A DNA stretch of 64,000 bases from Lycium barbarum (GCF_019175385.1 NC_083339.1:49094282-49158281), one strand, 5' to 3'; shown: positions 1-12,962, numbered from the stretch's first letter. The notes: generated by a model from the sequence alone, not told the origin. Numbers and translations: made by a program.

Positions 1-843
1 CAAACATGTCTTTTATGTATCATTCCATAACTCTTCCTAAAACTAATTTACAAGAATAATAAAAATTTATTACATGCCAGTTAATAATACAATTCAAAGT
101 TAATCCAGGATATCTAATACTTCAACTCCACTAATTCCCTTTGGTTGTCTTCAAACCTCCGGCATTAATTGGATGCTTCACGATAATCCTGCAACAAAAT
201 GTCAGTTTTCCTGAAATATTTATCTATAGAGTAGTAGGTCCACATATTCCGCATATTTTATCCTTCAAATAATGCACATAGATAGTGAATAGTGTCACTT
301 AGAGTCATAGACTTATTTGGACATTTGGTAAGGTTGACTAATGAACTTAATACACCAAGGGTATTAAGCCTCCTAGGTTTAAAATGATGCATGTCCTTAC
401 AAGGTTTTGGTTTTCGCTCTACCTAGGTAGACTAAGAGTGGTTTTCCTATGACACAAGGCTCCCCCAAGCGGACAACTTGGGAGTGGAAAGTATGTGGCC
501 GTCGAATGCACCGCCGATCGACTAAATCCACTAGATCAATCCAACTAAAGGGGTAATTTAGTAGTGCACGGGCGCGAACCACGAAGCCGCTTTAAGTGTG
601 TGAATATGTGTGAGTTTTCCAGGAGTGGAAGAAGTATGAGTGGAATGCCAATTTAAGGAAAGCAATAACATACATATTACATAAAAAATTTACATAACGA
701 ATAAAATAAAAATACCCAAAAACATATAAGGAAAAAGCAATAATAAAGGCAAAAAAGAAAAACAAACAAAATATCCAACAAATTAACTATTAACCTAAGT
801 CTGTTATGGTTAGAGCCTAAATTCCCCAGCGGAATCGCCAAGC
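1..843 (-). other. Tat/Ogre-like element, 5' internal leader (non-coding)
   Basis: Read on the minus strand, this segment follows directly from the end of the LTR at 844 and starts with a primer-binding site. It has no credible coding sequence; the short frames are interrupted and match no retrotransposon domain. Such a long untranslated leader after the LTR fits Tat/Ogre elements, which usually have one. The rest of the element would lie left of the window. Family assignment is by recognition of the LTR and primer site only. Confidence 0.5.
822..840 (-). other. Primer-binding site of the Tat/Ogre-like element
   Basis: On the minus strand the bases begin TGGCGATTCCGCTGGGG, three bases beyond the LTR terminus. 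A TGGCGACTC-CGCTGGGG-type sequence at this position is what I recognise from Tat/Ogre elements. It sets the orientation: 5' LTR to the right, internal region to the left. Confidence 0.6.
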
Positions 844-3800
844 TGTTACACCCCATTTTAAACTGGGTTGAAGCGGAGTACAACATATTGGAGATTCCTA
901 TTGGTTTTATTTAAGGAGTCGTCACCTAATTAATTTAACGGTGAATTAGGACACCCAAATTTTAACTAAGGTATAGTTAAAACTAAACCCCTGTTAATAG
1001 TCTGCTTAACTAATGTGATTCTAGGTAAGGGCTCTATATTATCCTAAAGGGAAGGGGTTAGGCATCCTTTAGAATCCGCTAACTACGGTTATCCGGCCAA
1101 ACTTAGGTTAACTAATGAAGGTGAGAATTTATATAAAAGAGGACTTTGAAAACCATTTTAAATAAAACTTGTAAATATTACTAAGGCTTTAGATAAAGTG
1201 TTGTTTAGAAATAAAACTTATAAAAGATAGTTTGAATAAAAGAGGATTTTAAATGCTATTTAAAGCTAAGACCTTATATGAAATATAGTAAATGCTATTT
1301 AAGATAAAACTTGTAGGAAATATAATGATTTGCCCGTAAATAATAGCTTTTGAGAAGAGATTTAGCAATTTTGAACTTTGAATAAATTATGTTATATGAA
1401 TATAGCAATGTAGAAAAATCTAGACTTATGAATAGGATTCAAGAGGAAGTGAGTTTTCTTTTTCCTTTTTATTATTTATTATTAACTACGTTTAGCTAAA
1501 ATATGCGTGATTGATTTAAACTTGAGGAACCATTTATAAAATATAATTGAATTTATATTTACATATTAGTAATGTTTTGAAATTTCTAGGATAGTAAGAA
1601 TAAAATATGATTCTCTTAACTCGAAATATATAGTCATGCTATTTGCAAATCAACTATTCCAAATAAAATAAAACATGGAAAGGAGAGAATAAAGCTTATG
1701 GAATTAGTTGTTAGTCTTCCTTGAACTAACTACCCATTATTAAAACTAAACCTACTAATTAATTAGGATTTATATAAACTAATAAAATAAAAACAAACAA
1801 AGAGTTAGTTGCATAATACAAATTAAATGCACAAAATAAATAAAGGAGGAGATAATTTAAAATGGGCTCAGCCCATTTTTTAAGAAGGGCTGTTGTTAAA
1901 TGGATCTGGCCCATTTGGGACACTACTGCAATCCTTTTCTGCCTCTGGGCTTCGGCCCAGAAACTTTTAACACAGCCTCAAATGGACTGCAGTTCTGTTT
2001 TTGCTATATGGGCCTCGGCCTAGCATTCTTATTTGCTGCGGATGGATTGAATGAGGGATGACTCGAGAAGATTATCTCGTTGGGCTTTAACCCAACACCA
2101 AATGCGGAGGGAGACGAGTCCTTGGGACTCGTGCGCGATAGTCATGCACAAAACAGAAGAAAAAGATTAGTGTATAATCAATACATAAGGCCATATATAA
2201 TGTAAAATTCAAAACAAGCAAATCAGCGTCTTGTGTACATACTATGTACATTTGAATAAACACCATGTATACATAATCGCACAGATTTTAGCTCACGTTT
2301 TGAAGTATTTTAAATGAGTACACTAAACGTCTGTGATCCTCTACTGGATTTTCATTTCATTACCCGACTCTCAAATGTTTAACAACCAATAATCTTAAGA
2401 AAAGTGGACAGCAATGGCACAGACTGAGCATGATCAAATACATGTAATCACCAGGGCAATATCTTATCGATCTCTGCTTCTTTCCAAATTAATAAAGGCC
2501 TGTTCGTCGTTTAGTTATGCCTTAATGTCTTAAAGAACTTCCCCAAACTTCAACAGACAAGAGAGAGAAAAAACATATACACTTCAAACAGACAAGCGAA
2601 AAACACAAGACTCAAACTTAGTTAAACAATCACCAACTTCCCAAATTTCATCAATCTTGTGCAATGACAAATCTTACCTAAATCGAAACATGTAAGGTCA
2701 TACAAAGAATTTGGATCAGCATTCCTAGAAATAGTATACCTCGGTATACCTTAAATATACAAGTCACATTATACCAAAGGGCACCACAAGACTGTATACT
2801 TCAGGTATATCTGAGTACATCATTCTATAATTAGACATAGAGCACTAAAAGAACAATACAAACAAGTAAATCTCAAATTCAATTATCATACTATACTCTT
2901 ATCTCTCAAAGCAATGCAAGCTACCTTTCATAAGAGGAATATGATATTTCTGGGGAGGAGACGAGTAAGGACATGCACTATGAGACTCATTCTAGACCAC
3001 ATGGCAGTTTCGCAGGTTTAACGACAAAAGGTTCAGGCTTTAAGCGAAAGATAAACAAAGATACCGACACAACATGGGACAAACAGGCACCTCTGACACA
3101 GATGGGACAAGGACCTCATACAGCGACATTTGAAACAGAAGCAAACAACATGTCGAGCAAGTCTGATGATATCCTGAAAACTTAGCTAGGCATACTTCAC
3201 TTTAGTAGCCCAACACAACATTTCCATGGCTGGGCTTAGACCAGCAGATCACGGAGAAGAGCAATTTGGTAAACAAACAACATGGGTATAGGAATAAACA
3301 GGAGCAAACACAAGATCCTCTTTGTACGTTAAACAACCTGACAAAAACTTTACTAGTTAACTTACTAATGTCGAATTCCTAAGGTCATGTTTTGCAACAA
3401 CAACAAAACTAAAATGGTCCTAGCAGTTCGAACTGGTACATAAACTCAACTAAGGGTATAAACAAAATGCAGTGCCTGTATTTAGGCTCAAATATTCACA
3501 ATCTCATTCAGACACATTAAAGTAGAGAAGGTGAAACTCATCTGTAAGCAGCTGATGAACTCATATAACAGCTAAACAAAACAGAGGACCAAAAGACTGT
3601 TTCCATATTTCATACCCACACCATAGCCAATGTAAAGCTTAAATATCTATGAAATTTAATTAACCGATCCCATACTAATTTAAACATTCAACTAGGTATA
3701 TTGATGTGGCTGTTGTCGTGTTTGTTGATACTAATTTTGAACAAACAGAAACAGGAGCTGAAAACTACGCACCAAACATTAAAACATAATGAAACCATAG

Positions 3801-5003
3801 CTAGCTCATTTGATCACATATATCAATTAAACGCGAGTGAGGATCAAACAGCAGGAAAATCAGCCGCAGAAGAAAGAAAAAAAAAACTGAAATGAAACTA
3901 AATCACGTCAAGACATAAGCATACAGACATTGTTAACAACTAAGCAAGATTAAGACATAGGCATTTTATCCAATCCGACCAGCATATAACATTCTTCGCA
4001 AACCCCAAACTGAATTAACCTAATAATGTGCTAAATCATGAAGCCGATAAACTAATGCTAAGACATAACAACTAAGAAGCCAAAAAGTGCAATAGATGAA
4101 AATAAACAGAAGGGGATTAAGACACCTTCTTCGGGTGCAGCGAAGTGGGTATGAAGCCTTCGATATACACTCGAAACACTTCAAATTCGAGGTTGCGAAA
4201 CTCGGATTCACAACAACCACAGAACAGACGAAAAAAATTGTTTGAGTATTTTTTTGATTCGATATTTTGTGATATTGTGACAGCTAAAAAAAATACATTG
4301 CAGGGGATTTCTTGGGGGTTCAAGAACTCGTTTTATTTCTTGTAAGGGGATTCTTGCCTTGCTCCCCTTTTTTTTTTTTTTCTCTAACCGATTCAAGATC
4401 GGATTATTTATAGGGTGGATTAGGGTTTTCGTTCGAAAGGAGGAGAGAGAGGAGCGGGGGGACAAGGTCGAAGTGGGGGTGACAGTGGCGTGGGGAACAG
4501 GAAGGCGTAGGGGTGGCAGTGGCAACGTGGGGGGAGACGAGGGGGAGAGAGAGAGGCGATGGGGGGCGGCGGCGTGGCTGAGGAGAAAATGAAGGAAACC
4601 CTAATGGGGTTCCTTTGTTAAGTGAAAGGGGCGGTCGGGTCGGGTAGTGTATTGGGTTGGACTGGTCCGTTTTGAAATATTGGGCTGGTATTTGAAATGT
4701 GGATTGGGCATTAAAATGGGTTGGGGTGAATTAAAATGGGCTGGTAAATTAAAATGTGGACTGGTTTTGTGAATTGGTCCGAAAATATTATGAGTTGATT
4801 GAGCTACTACATTTAAATAAAAGACCTATTTAAATAACTTGTGTTAAAATATTACTCAATATAAAATATGCAATCATTAGTGCTCAGATAATAAAAAATG
4901 GCGTTGTAATAGCCGTGCGATAAACACTATTATTTAATTATGCAAAGATAAATGCGATGCGTGTGCGTAAGCTGGTAAAATGCCGAAATGATAAAAAAAA
5001 AAA

Positions 5004-5041
<38 letters not shown>

Positions 5042-5219
5042 TGATGATGATGATGATAATGATGGTTAGTAACTGTAATAGAATAATGAAACGCCGGTAT
5101 TGATAAGAGGCTAATAATTATAGTAAAAAATATAAATATATATTTTTAAATTTTCAAAAAATATTAGAAGCGTAAATAGGTATTTCGGAGGAGAGGCGGG
5201 ACAAAATTGGGTGTCAACA
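844..5219 (-). repeat. Tat/Ogre-like LTR, 4376 bp
   Basis: The minus strand runs from TGTTGACACCCAATTTTG to GGGTGTAACA, giving TG...CA ends. The length fits the 4-5 kb LTRs of Ogre-type elements. It is flanked by a primer-binding site on the left (822-840) and by a purine-rich tract on the right (5221-5235). It therefore serves as the 5' LTR of one internal region and the 3' LTR of another. A GC-rich block at 4430-4600 gives short ORFs on both strands, which I regard as non-coding. No second LTR copy is in the window, so age cannot be estimated. Confidence 0.65.
4992..5060. repeat. Compound microsatellite
   Basis: A run of 13 A is followed by about eleven TAA units and then about six TGA units, inside the Tat/Ogre-like LTR. 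Confidence 0.9.
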
Positions 5220-5220
5220 A

Positions 5221-5235
5221 CTTGTCCCTCTTTGC
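5221..5235 (-). other. Polypurine tract of the Tat/Ogre-like element
   Basis: On the minus strand the purine-rich GCAAAGAGGGACAAG lies directly before the LTR start TGTTGACACC. This is the expected plus-strand primer position, so the internal region to the right is the 3' end of an element. Confidence 0.5.
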
Positions 5236-7635
5236 CCGGTAATGATGAAAAGAGTTGTTGGGCAAAGACGTTGACTCAATAGCCTATTTTGTCCCGGCTA
5301 AAGGAAACTTGAGAGGATTATGACCGAACTCCGGTCTCTGAGTTGCCTACATATCTCGGGCTGCACGAGAATCAGGTCGAGTGTAGTTCTGGGATAACTA
5401 TGACACCTTATGACTAACGAATCCCGATTGGTGCGAATCTTTGCAAAATATTGTCCCAGTGTTGAATTATGATGACACTGGGTATTATGATAGAACTTGA
5501 GAATTCTGAAAATTGAATTGCTGGAATGTAGGTAGAATACTTGTGATTAGAGACGAGTGTTCGAGGTAGATCCTTGACTCGTGTCGGGAAGTCTGCTTAT
5601 CCTTCCCAACGCATTGCCCCAATTCGCTGCCGAAGAAATAGTTCCACGAGTTGATGTGTGATGCCAACTTTAATATTGTCAAAAGCCACAAGCTAAAAAC
5701 AATTGTTAGCAATAAAGAAATATATGTGTAAATAAGACAGGGTTGGAGAAGTTTACACTTGTAACCCCTGTTTGAAAGTTGAATCCCCAACATACTTTGG
5801 AGATGAATTAAATTTATGGCTTCCACTTGAAGAGGAATTAAGTTGACATTGATATCCACCTTAACGAGAGCTAAATCCACATCCACGTTTATTTTAAGGA
5901 AATCTAAAAATATAAATCCACATCCACTTCCACTGTACAAAAATATAAATCCACATCCACTTCCACGGTGTAAAATAAATAAATCCACATCCACTCACGG
6001 TAAAAATATAAATCCACGTCCACTTCCACGGTACAAAATATAAATCCACATCCACTTCCACTGTACAAAATATAAATCCACATCCCCTTCGACTGTACAA
6101 AAATATAAATCCACATCCACTTCCAGGGTGTAAAAATATAAATCCACATCCACTTCTACTGTACAAAAATATAAATCCACATCCACTTCCACTGTACAAA
6201 AATATAAATCCACATCCACTTCCACTTCCATGGTACGAAAAATGTAAATCCACGTCCACTTTCGTGGTACAAAATACAAATCCACGTCCACTTCCACTGT
6301 ACAAAATATATAAATCCACATCTACTTCCACGGTACAAAAATGTAAATCCACGTCCACTTTCGTGGTACAAGAATATAAATCCACGTCCACTTCCACTGT
6401 ACAAAAATATAAATCCACATCCACTTCCACTGTACAAAAATATAAATCCACATCCACTTCCACTGTACAAAAATATAAATCCACGTCCACTTTCGTGGTG
6501 CAAAAAAAATATAAATCCACGTCCACTTTCGTGGTGCAAAAATATAAATCCATGTCCACTTTCGTGGTACAAAAATATAAATCCACATCCACTTCCACGG
6601 TACAAAATATAAATCCACGTCCACTTCCACGGTACAAAATGTAAATTCATGTCCACTTTCGTGGTACAAAAATATAAATCCACATCCACTTCCACGGTAC
6701 AAAAATATAAATCCACATCCACTTCCACGGTACAAAAATATAAATCCACATTCACTTCCACAAATTTTGTAATGCAAGAAAGATAAATCCACGTCCACGT
6801 CCACGTCCACAATGTTTATAATGTAAAAAGATAGATCCACTTCCACGTCCACAATATCCACATTGCAAAAAAAATAAATCCACGTCCACTTCCACAAATT
6901 TTATAATGTAAAAAATATAAATCCACTTCCACATCCACATCCACGGTAAAAAATATAAATCCACATCCACTTCTAAAAAATTTATATTGTAGAACTTCTT
7001 GTCCATGTCCACAAGATTCATAGCATGGAAATTTAAGTCCACGTCCACTTTCACAAATTGTATAATGCGAGAAAGATAAATCCACGTCCACGTCCACGTC
7101 CACAACATTTATAATGTAAAAAGATAATTCCACTTCGACGTCCACAATATCCATAATGTTTATAATTGAGATATAAATCCATGTCCGCTCTCACAATTTG
7201 TAATGTAGAAATGTATATCCACATTTCTGTCCACATCCACAAAACTATTCGTGAAGAGATATAATTCCACATCCAAATTCACATCCTGTTGTGATGTAAG
7301 TTAAATCTACAATTGTCCCCACGATTTAACATATGATGCAAGATTTCGATCCTGTCATCTCATTAAATACCACATTCTAAAAAAAGAACTTGTTAGCGAC
7401 TTGAAATAAATAAATATGTATGAAATGATGATAAAGTTAAGGAATTTAAACCGATAATCAGATGACCATGTTCGTATCCACTTCGAAGAAGGTTAAATCC
7501 ACGATTATGCGTCCTTGATCCATCGAGAAATGCCACGAGCTATAACAACTGTTAGTGGTAAGAATATGTAAATAGCTGGGTTTGAAAGAATTACGCCTAC
7601 AGCCCTTGGTTGAGATACTAATATCGCTATCATTC
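5236..7635 (-). other. 3' untranslated region of the Tat/Ogre-like element
   Basis: No pol domain is readable here. The segment is dominated by the tandem array at 5872-7275. Related single-copy flanks lie on either side of the array: 5680-5775 and 7520-7610 share the block reading GCCACAAGCTA / GCCACGAGCTA followed by TGTTAG and similar words. This suggests the array grew inside a duplicated segment. The boundary with the next LTR near 7.63 kb is not sharp. Confidence 0.5.
5872..7275 (-). repeat. Minisatellite, 33-bp core unit, about 1.4 kb
   Basis: The unit is 33 bp, for example TACAAAAATATAAATC followed by CACATCCACTTCCACTG. It is repeated about 30 times from 5.9 to 6.77 kb, with units of 30-36 bp. 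Two unit types alternate, one with TTCCACTG/GG and one with TTTCGTGG. From 6.77 to 7.27 kb the repeats diverge and form a higher-order period of about 290 bp (6762-6880 resembles 7054-7160). Since 33 is divisible by three and the unit has no stop, several reading frames stay open for up to 247 codons; they are artefacts. Confidence 0.9.
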
Positions 7636-9065
7636 AATTTAGGTCAAATCCAACCCTAGAATTTGGGGAAACGGGCCCACAAGGGAAAAATGGAAAATTC
7701 GGGGGTAAATTATCCAATTAAGCACTAGGTGATTAAAACCCATCAACTAATTGCTAAATTGACTCAAGGACTCATCCAATTTTGAAATCCAAGCAAAACT
7801 CCCAATTTTGGGTACAAACCCTAACTCTAAAATTCAAGAATCCAACACTAATAATGGAAGATATATGATTAATAACCTTAGATACATCACATCTAGCATA
7901 ACCCAAACAATTTCATCATTAAAAAGCCTAGAAAGAAGAACTCATAAAAACTCTCTTTTATCCACAAGTTCTTAAAGAAACTAGCACATTTTATAGATTT
8001 TCCTATGGTGATTAATGGAATAAGGAATGATAATGAAGATGGAAGAACTTACCACAATGATTCTCCCCCAAGAAATGCCTTGAAATGTTCCCGAAAGCTC
8101 TATTCCGGAGTGGGTATTGAATGAAAGACTTAGGGCCTTTTAAAAAGAAAATCTAGTCCGTCGGCCGCTTCCGCGGCAGGCCAGCGCTTTACGGCCACCG
8201 CTTCGGCGGTTCGGCCGTGCTTTCGCCCACGCTTCCACGCTGCCGCTTTGGCGCCAAACCAGTCACCAGACACTAGATTTTTCTGGTGTCTTCCAAACCT
8301 GAAATCGACCCTCGGAACCAACCCGGAAGCTCCCGAACACAAACCAAATATGCAGATATACATAAAAACACGCTACGAACGTACTCGTTGCCTCGAAATT
8401 CCCATTGGAGGTCTCGTTGACCGAGTCAACCCCTGATACCTCAAAACTAACTTTGCAACCCATGTCCCAAAATGCACCCGAGTGCATTAGGAATCGAACC
8501 AAATATGCACACAAGTTATAAATGACCTCGGACCTCTCAGAATCAAAGGGTTTTCGAAAAAGGTCCGTTTACCCAAAAGTCAACTTTGAGTCAACTATTT
8601 TTCGCTTTAAGCTCAATTTTCACAAAAAGTCACCCGAATCAAATCTAATGTCACGACCCAAACCGATGGGCCATGATTAGTGTCCGAGTTGGACACTCGT
8701 ATACAAACTTGTTAGATATAATCAGACTGATACTAAGGATAATGTGGAAATATGTAAAACATGTTGTAGACTCATAATGCCATATATCAGAATGAACCTG
8801 TCTCCTGAAGAGTCACAGTTAACCAAACATAACAAAATACACAAGCTGACAAGGCTACCAATATACACGGGAATATCCAAAACGAACTACATCTGTATAG
8901 CTGACCAAACCATATACATAACCCACACATGTCTACAGACCTCTAGGAGTATGACAAAGTCTATATAAGAAGATCTGTACCAAAACAGCTCCAGCTCCGG
9001 GACAATGGAGCCAAACAGTTAGGCAGAAATCCTAAGCCGGAGGGTAGCCAAGCTGAGGGTTTGTA

Positions 9066-9132
9066 CCTGCGGGCATGAAATGCAGCCCCCGAAGAAAGGG
9101 GGTCAGTACGAATAGTGTACTAAGCATGTAAG
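9066..9132 (-). promoter_or_regulatory. LTR hairpin module, copy 1
   Basis: Minus strand: TAGTAC-N7-GTACTG, then CCCCC-N7-GGGGG, then CTGCA-N9-CGCAG. The first stem has one T.G wobble and the last has one mismatch. Found as sequence pattern; RNA folding is inferred. Confidence 0.6.
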
Positions 9133-9247
9133 GCAAGAAATCAATATATACATAAAATCATGGAAAACATTTGAGGCGTGTCAATGAATGGGCAAAATAA
9201 ATGCATCATTATAGCTATATCAAAGAAACACATATATCCATAGAAAT

Positions 9248-9560
9248 ATCACAACAAAGGCCACAGCGTCACCCCCTGTCAACTGTGCCATAAATATACA
9301 CATCACAACAAAGGCCACAACACACCCCCTGTCGACTGTGCCATATATATACACATCACAACAAAGGCCACAACACACCCCCTGTCAACTCTGCCATATA
9401 TATACACATCACAACAAAGGCCACAACATACTCCCTGTCAACTATGCCATACATATACACATCACAACAAAGACCACAACATACCCCCTGTCAACTGTGC
9501 TATATATATACACAACAAAGGCCACAGCACACCCCCTGTCAACTGTGCCTTACATATACA
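9248..9560. repeat. 53-bp minisatellite in solo LTR
   Basis: About six units begin with ATCACAACAAAGGCCACA at 9248, 9302, 9355, 9408 and 9461, with a shortened unit near 9510. The spacing is 53-54 bp. Confidence 0.9.
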
Positions 9561-11150
9561 TGAAAAATGAAAATAAGTGCAGTGCATAATCAAAATGAAA
9601 TAATAGAGCTCTCTGTAATGTCACAAAATAGCCATATGCATATATTATACTCATGGCATGCATAGGAGTTCAAACGAAAACTATCGCTCTATCCCACCTT
9701 GGAGGAACAATTTATAAGGTGAGATCAACAACAATGAAATAAATCAAGAAAATCATGAAATAGCTTAACATTTTCATATCATCGTTGAAATCATATTTGA
9801 GACCTTTAAGCATAAAATCATCCTCAACGTAATCCTCATAAAAAAATTCTCGTTCTTAACATCATAAGAAGCTTTAAGAGTCATAAACTTCTAGCTTTGA
9901 AATCAAGGAGGTTATGAAAACACTTATGGAATCATACCATAGGAATCATGCCTTTGAAAGAAAAGGACGAGCCTTAACATACCTGGTCAACCTCCTAGTA
10001 GCTACGCTTATGTGTCGGAGCTCGCAAGTCTACATTTAAGAGGATTTATACTAACGTTAGCCTCTTCATTGCACACTTGTACCAAGTTTCAAATTATACT
10101 ATTCTATATTCTGCCGAAAATCGAGCAGCACCTCCCCTGTTTATATGCCTAGCCCGAATTCTCAATTCAACAACCAACAACAACAATAATAATACCAACA
10201 TACATAACATCATGTCCAACACCAAAGTATTACATAGAACAGCCCACACGCTATTTTCCAACTTTCATAACTAACCAACTTACTACACAACTATTTAACG
10301 GCTTTATCTCCGAAAATAAGCCTTAAATAATACCAAAAGAGAAAGATTCATACCTTTTTTTCTTGTTAAGACAACAATATCCTCAATATCCACGCTAAAA
10401 TCTCCCGCAAAACAATACTAGAATCATAACCATGCGTTACCCTGACCTAAACCACTACTCCACGACTTAAATATTGCACACTTTTGGTTCCCTCACTTTC
10501 TCTCTTCAATTTTCTGGAATTTTCCAGCGAAATCTTGTGAAAAAAAAGGGGTTCTTACCTTTTTTATAAGGGTCAAATTCGGGTCGGGGTCACTGTAGCA
10601 TTTTACTGTAGCACGCGTCCATAACACGCGTACATACTGTAGCTCTATTAGCTGGACTTGTAACGTCCATAATTCTCTACTCCGATGTCCTATCGATGAA
10701 CAGTTGTTGCGTTGGAAACTAGACTCGATGAATTTCATTTTAGGCTTTTGTTTCACCTTAAAACACTTCATATGCTCAGAAATATTCGTCCCCCAAGTTG
10801 GACCAAAATTTTCACACAAAACATTACCTATCCTTTCTCCAAAGTTATACTACTTCATTTCTTCCACTCATTTCCTTATAAAACCTTTCGGTATACCTTA
10901 TATACATCCTTCACTCATTAAATATACTTAATAATGCTTGCTCCTTATATTCCAAAGTGGTTTTACTTAACTCTAACTCAACGTACATATGTTTCAAATT
11001 TGATAAGTGCTCTTCGAAGATACGGGGTGTAACATCTAAACACCTCAAAAAGCGTGTCAACGGGTCCCCTTGGGTCAAAAGTGAGCTAACCAAGCTCGGG
11101 AAAGGGTCAAAAGTGTCAGAGATGCAATAATGACCAAACGGGTCGTTACA

Positions 11151-11755
11151 ATGTGCCGGATACAGTGTAGCAGAAATATGACCGCTGCGGCGAGTGTCGG
11201 GTAGATTCTCTTATATTTGCTAAGTTAAAAATCCTCAAACATTTCTATCATCACTCTCTAAGCATACTTTGGGCGAATTGAATAGCTCTTGTACTAAATC
11301 CTTCTGTGGTAAGTTTTCTAACCATTAGACTTCATTAATTGTCTTGCAGTTATCTTTCTTAATCTCTAAATCATGGTAGAAACCATTAAAATCAAATAGG
11401 GAAGATGAGTTTTTATGATAAATTCTCGAAATGACTTCTAGACTTCCTAAATAGAAATTGATTGTGAAATTGACTAGTTTAATCATAGAATTTGATTGAT
11501 TCATTGTAAATAGGCTTAAATCTTCCATTGTTAGTGATTAATTTGAGGATTGGAAAGTTAGGGTTCATACCCAAAATTGGGGGATTCACTTTAATTCCAA
11601 ATTTGGCCTAATCTTGGGATAATTTAGCAATTGAATAATGGGTTTTGATCATCTAGAGCGTGCGTTGCATATTTCACTTTCAAAATGACTGTTCTACCCT
11701 TGTGGCCTCGTTTCCCCCTTTCTCCATAGTTGGATTTGACCTAAATGATAAGTAT
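11151..11755 (+). mobile_element. Degenerate LTR fragment, inverted relative to 7636-8648
   Basis: The words from 11560 to 11755 (TTAGGGTT, CCCAAAATTGGG, CAATTTAGCAATT, TTGGATTTGACCTAAAT) occur in the same order in the reverse complement of 7640-7850. It is therefore a diverged copy of the same LTR family in opposite orientation. No coding sequence. Confidence 0.45.
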
Positions 11756-12850
11756 AACCAAAACCTTATTTTTCACTTTTTCCATTTTCTGTTTGGATCT
11801 TTGCTTTTGTTTTTTTTTTTTTTTTTTTCAGTTTTTACCCCAAAAGTTTTTATGTTGCTCTCATATAACTTTTTTCACTGGTCAGATGCCACTTATGTTG
11901 CTCTTCACTCCAACAACATTGAACATCATGTGCTAGAAAACCTCTAAAAGAAAAGAAGAAGTTGAGAATTTTATAACAAAATCATATTTAGAGATGCTAT
12001 ATTTTTTGTGCACACCAGTAAGCCTCCCAGTTGCAGTCTTTCGATGGAAATAAACTATTAGTTTTGAGCACTGCATAAGCTGATCTAAAGTATAATTGTT
12101 ATATTTCTGGCACCGGTTATGTTTATTAATTGCTTTGGGTGGTTTTGCTAGTTTTTAGAAATTAAGGGTATAAATCATATTTCATATTTTTTAGGAAAAG
12201 TACATTTCAACAATCAAATATTATTTGCAAAAACTATGGCCAAAGACAACTCCAACTCCAAAAATTTCAAAAAAAGTGATTTTTTTTTTTTTTTTTTGGT
12301 TTCTATGGAAAACGCCTACTAAGCTTCAAAAGGAATATCTGTACTTGTTTCTCATCTTCTAAAGTAAAAATACTAGTACATACATACTCCGTAATCGTAA
12401 GCAAACAACACCATTAATTCTGTACTTCTATTGTGAAAAGGAAAAAGAAACAAAACATAAAACCTATAGTCACTTCTTGGTGTAGACAATCTTTTCTTAT
12501 AATTAACAAAGAAACCTAAAATCAGGAGCAACGCGCTAGAAATAATTTGTTGTCAAGGGAAACAAAGTTCAAGAGCGACCATTTGAACTATAGAACTCTC
12601 ATATTCAGGGTCTGGATCTATTTTGATTGAAGTATAAAAAGTCGTCAATTTTACGTGAAAACTTAAACATGTGTGTTGAATGTATATTTCATGTTAATTA
12701 TTATAAAATTGTGTCAGATAATGTCACAATTCAAATTCCTATGGATTAGTGATGGATACCCATTTGTCCTGAGTCAAGCGACCATAATATAAGAATATTT
12801 AACCTCATTAGGAAGTCTTTAATTAACAACATCGGAAAGTACAAAAGTAA
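11756..12850. other. AT-rich intergenic stretch, no assigned feature
   Basis: No ORF of interest. Poly-T runs lie at 11808-11829 and 12279-12298. The segment 12210-12330 (ACTATGGCCAAAGACAACTC ... GGTTTCTATGG) resembles a dispersed non-coding repeat I associate with Solanaceae genomes, but I cannot define its ends. I see nothing else in it. Confidence 0.35.
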
Positions 12851-12962
12851 AGAAAAGAAAAGAAAAAAATATGAGTACAAAAGTACTCAGCATGCATCAT
12901 CGACTGGCCCCCAAGTGCTGAGGCTTACGTAGTGAAAATAAAACTGTAATTTGAATATATTG
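12851..12962. repeat. 112-bp dispersed repeat, copy 1
   Basis: Almost identical to 38400-38511. Both contain GTACAAAAGTACTCAG and CATCGACTGGCCCCCAAGTG and end in TTTGAATATATTG. Here it is joined at its right end directly to an LTR fragment. Confidence 0.85.

Larger units (their letters stand above)
8649..11034 (-). mobile_element. Solo LTR, 2386 bp, Tekay-like
   Basis: The minus strand runs from TGTTACACCCCGTATC to GGGTCGTGACA. It is flanked by the perfect 5-bp target duplication TCTAA (8644-8648 and 11035-11039). No internal sequence remains, so it is a recombination product. It carries the conserved hairpin module at 9066-9132 and a 53-bp minisatellite upstream of it. The GGCGGG-type fourth hairpin of other LTRs is missing here. 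Short frames inside are noise. Confidence 0.88.
7636..11150 (-). mobile_element. LTR fragment of a TGTAACGACCC-type family, split by a solo LTR
   Basis: The minus strand starts at 11150 with TGTAACGACCCGTTTGG and continues to 11035. It resumes at 8648 and fades out near 7636. The gap is exactly the solo LTR 8649-11034, whose TCTAA target duplication lies in this LTR. A related LTR start, TGTAATGACCCGTTAGG, occurs at 54787. A GC-rich patch at 8150-8260 corresponds to the one at 55260-55470 in that relative. The left end was not found. Confidence 0.5.

Noticed and set aside
4208..4592. Possible small genes in the GC-rich part of the Ogre-like LTR
   Set aside because: Both strands are open only because of GC content and purine runs; inside an LTR, no domain.
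5485..7154. Long minus- and plus-strand reading frames rich in VDVDLYF or KSTSTST
   Set aside because: They are translations of a 33-bp tandem repeat without stops. Several frames are open at once and there is no start context or domain.
9248..9560. CRISPR-like array
   Set aside because: Contiguous 53-bp tandem units without unique spacers, in plant LTR sequence.
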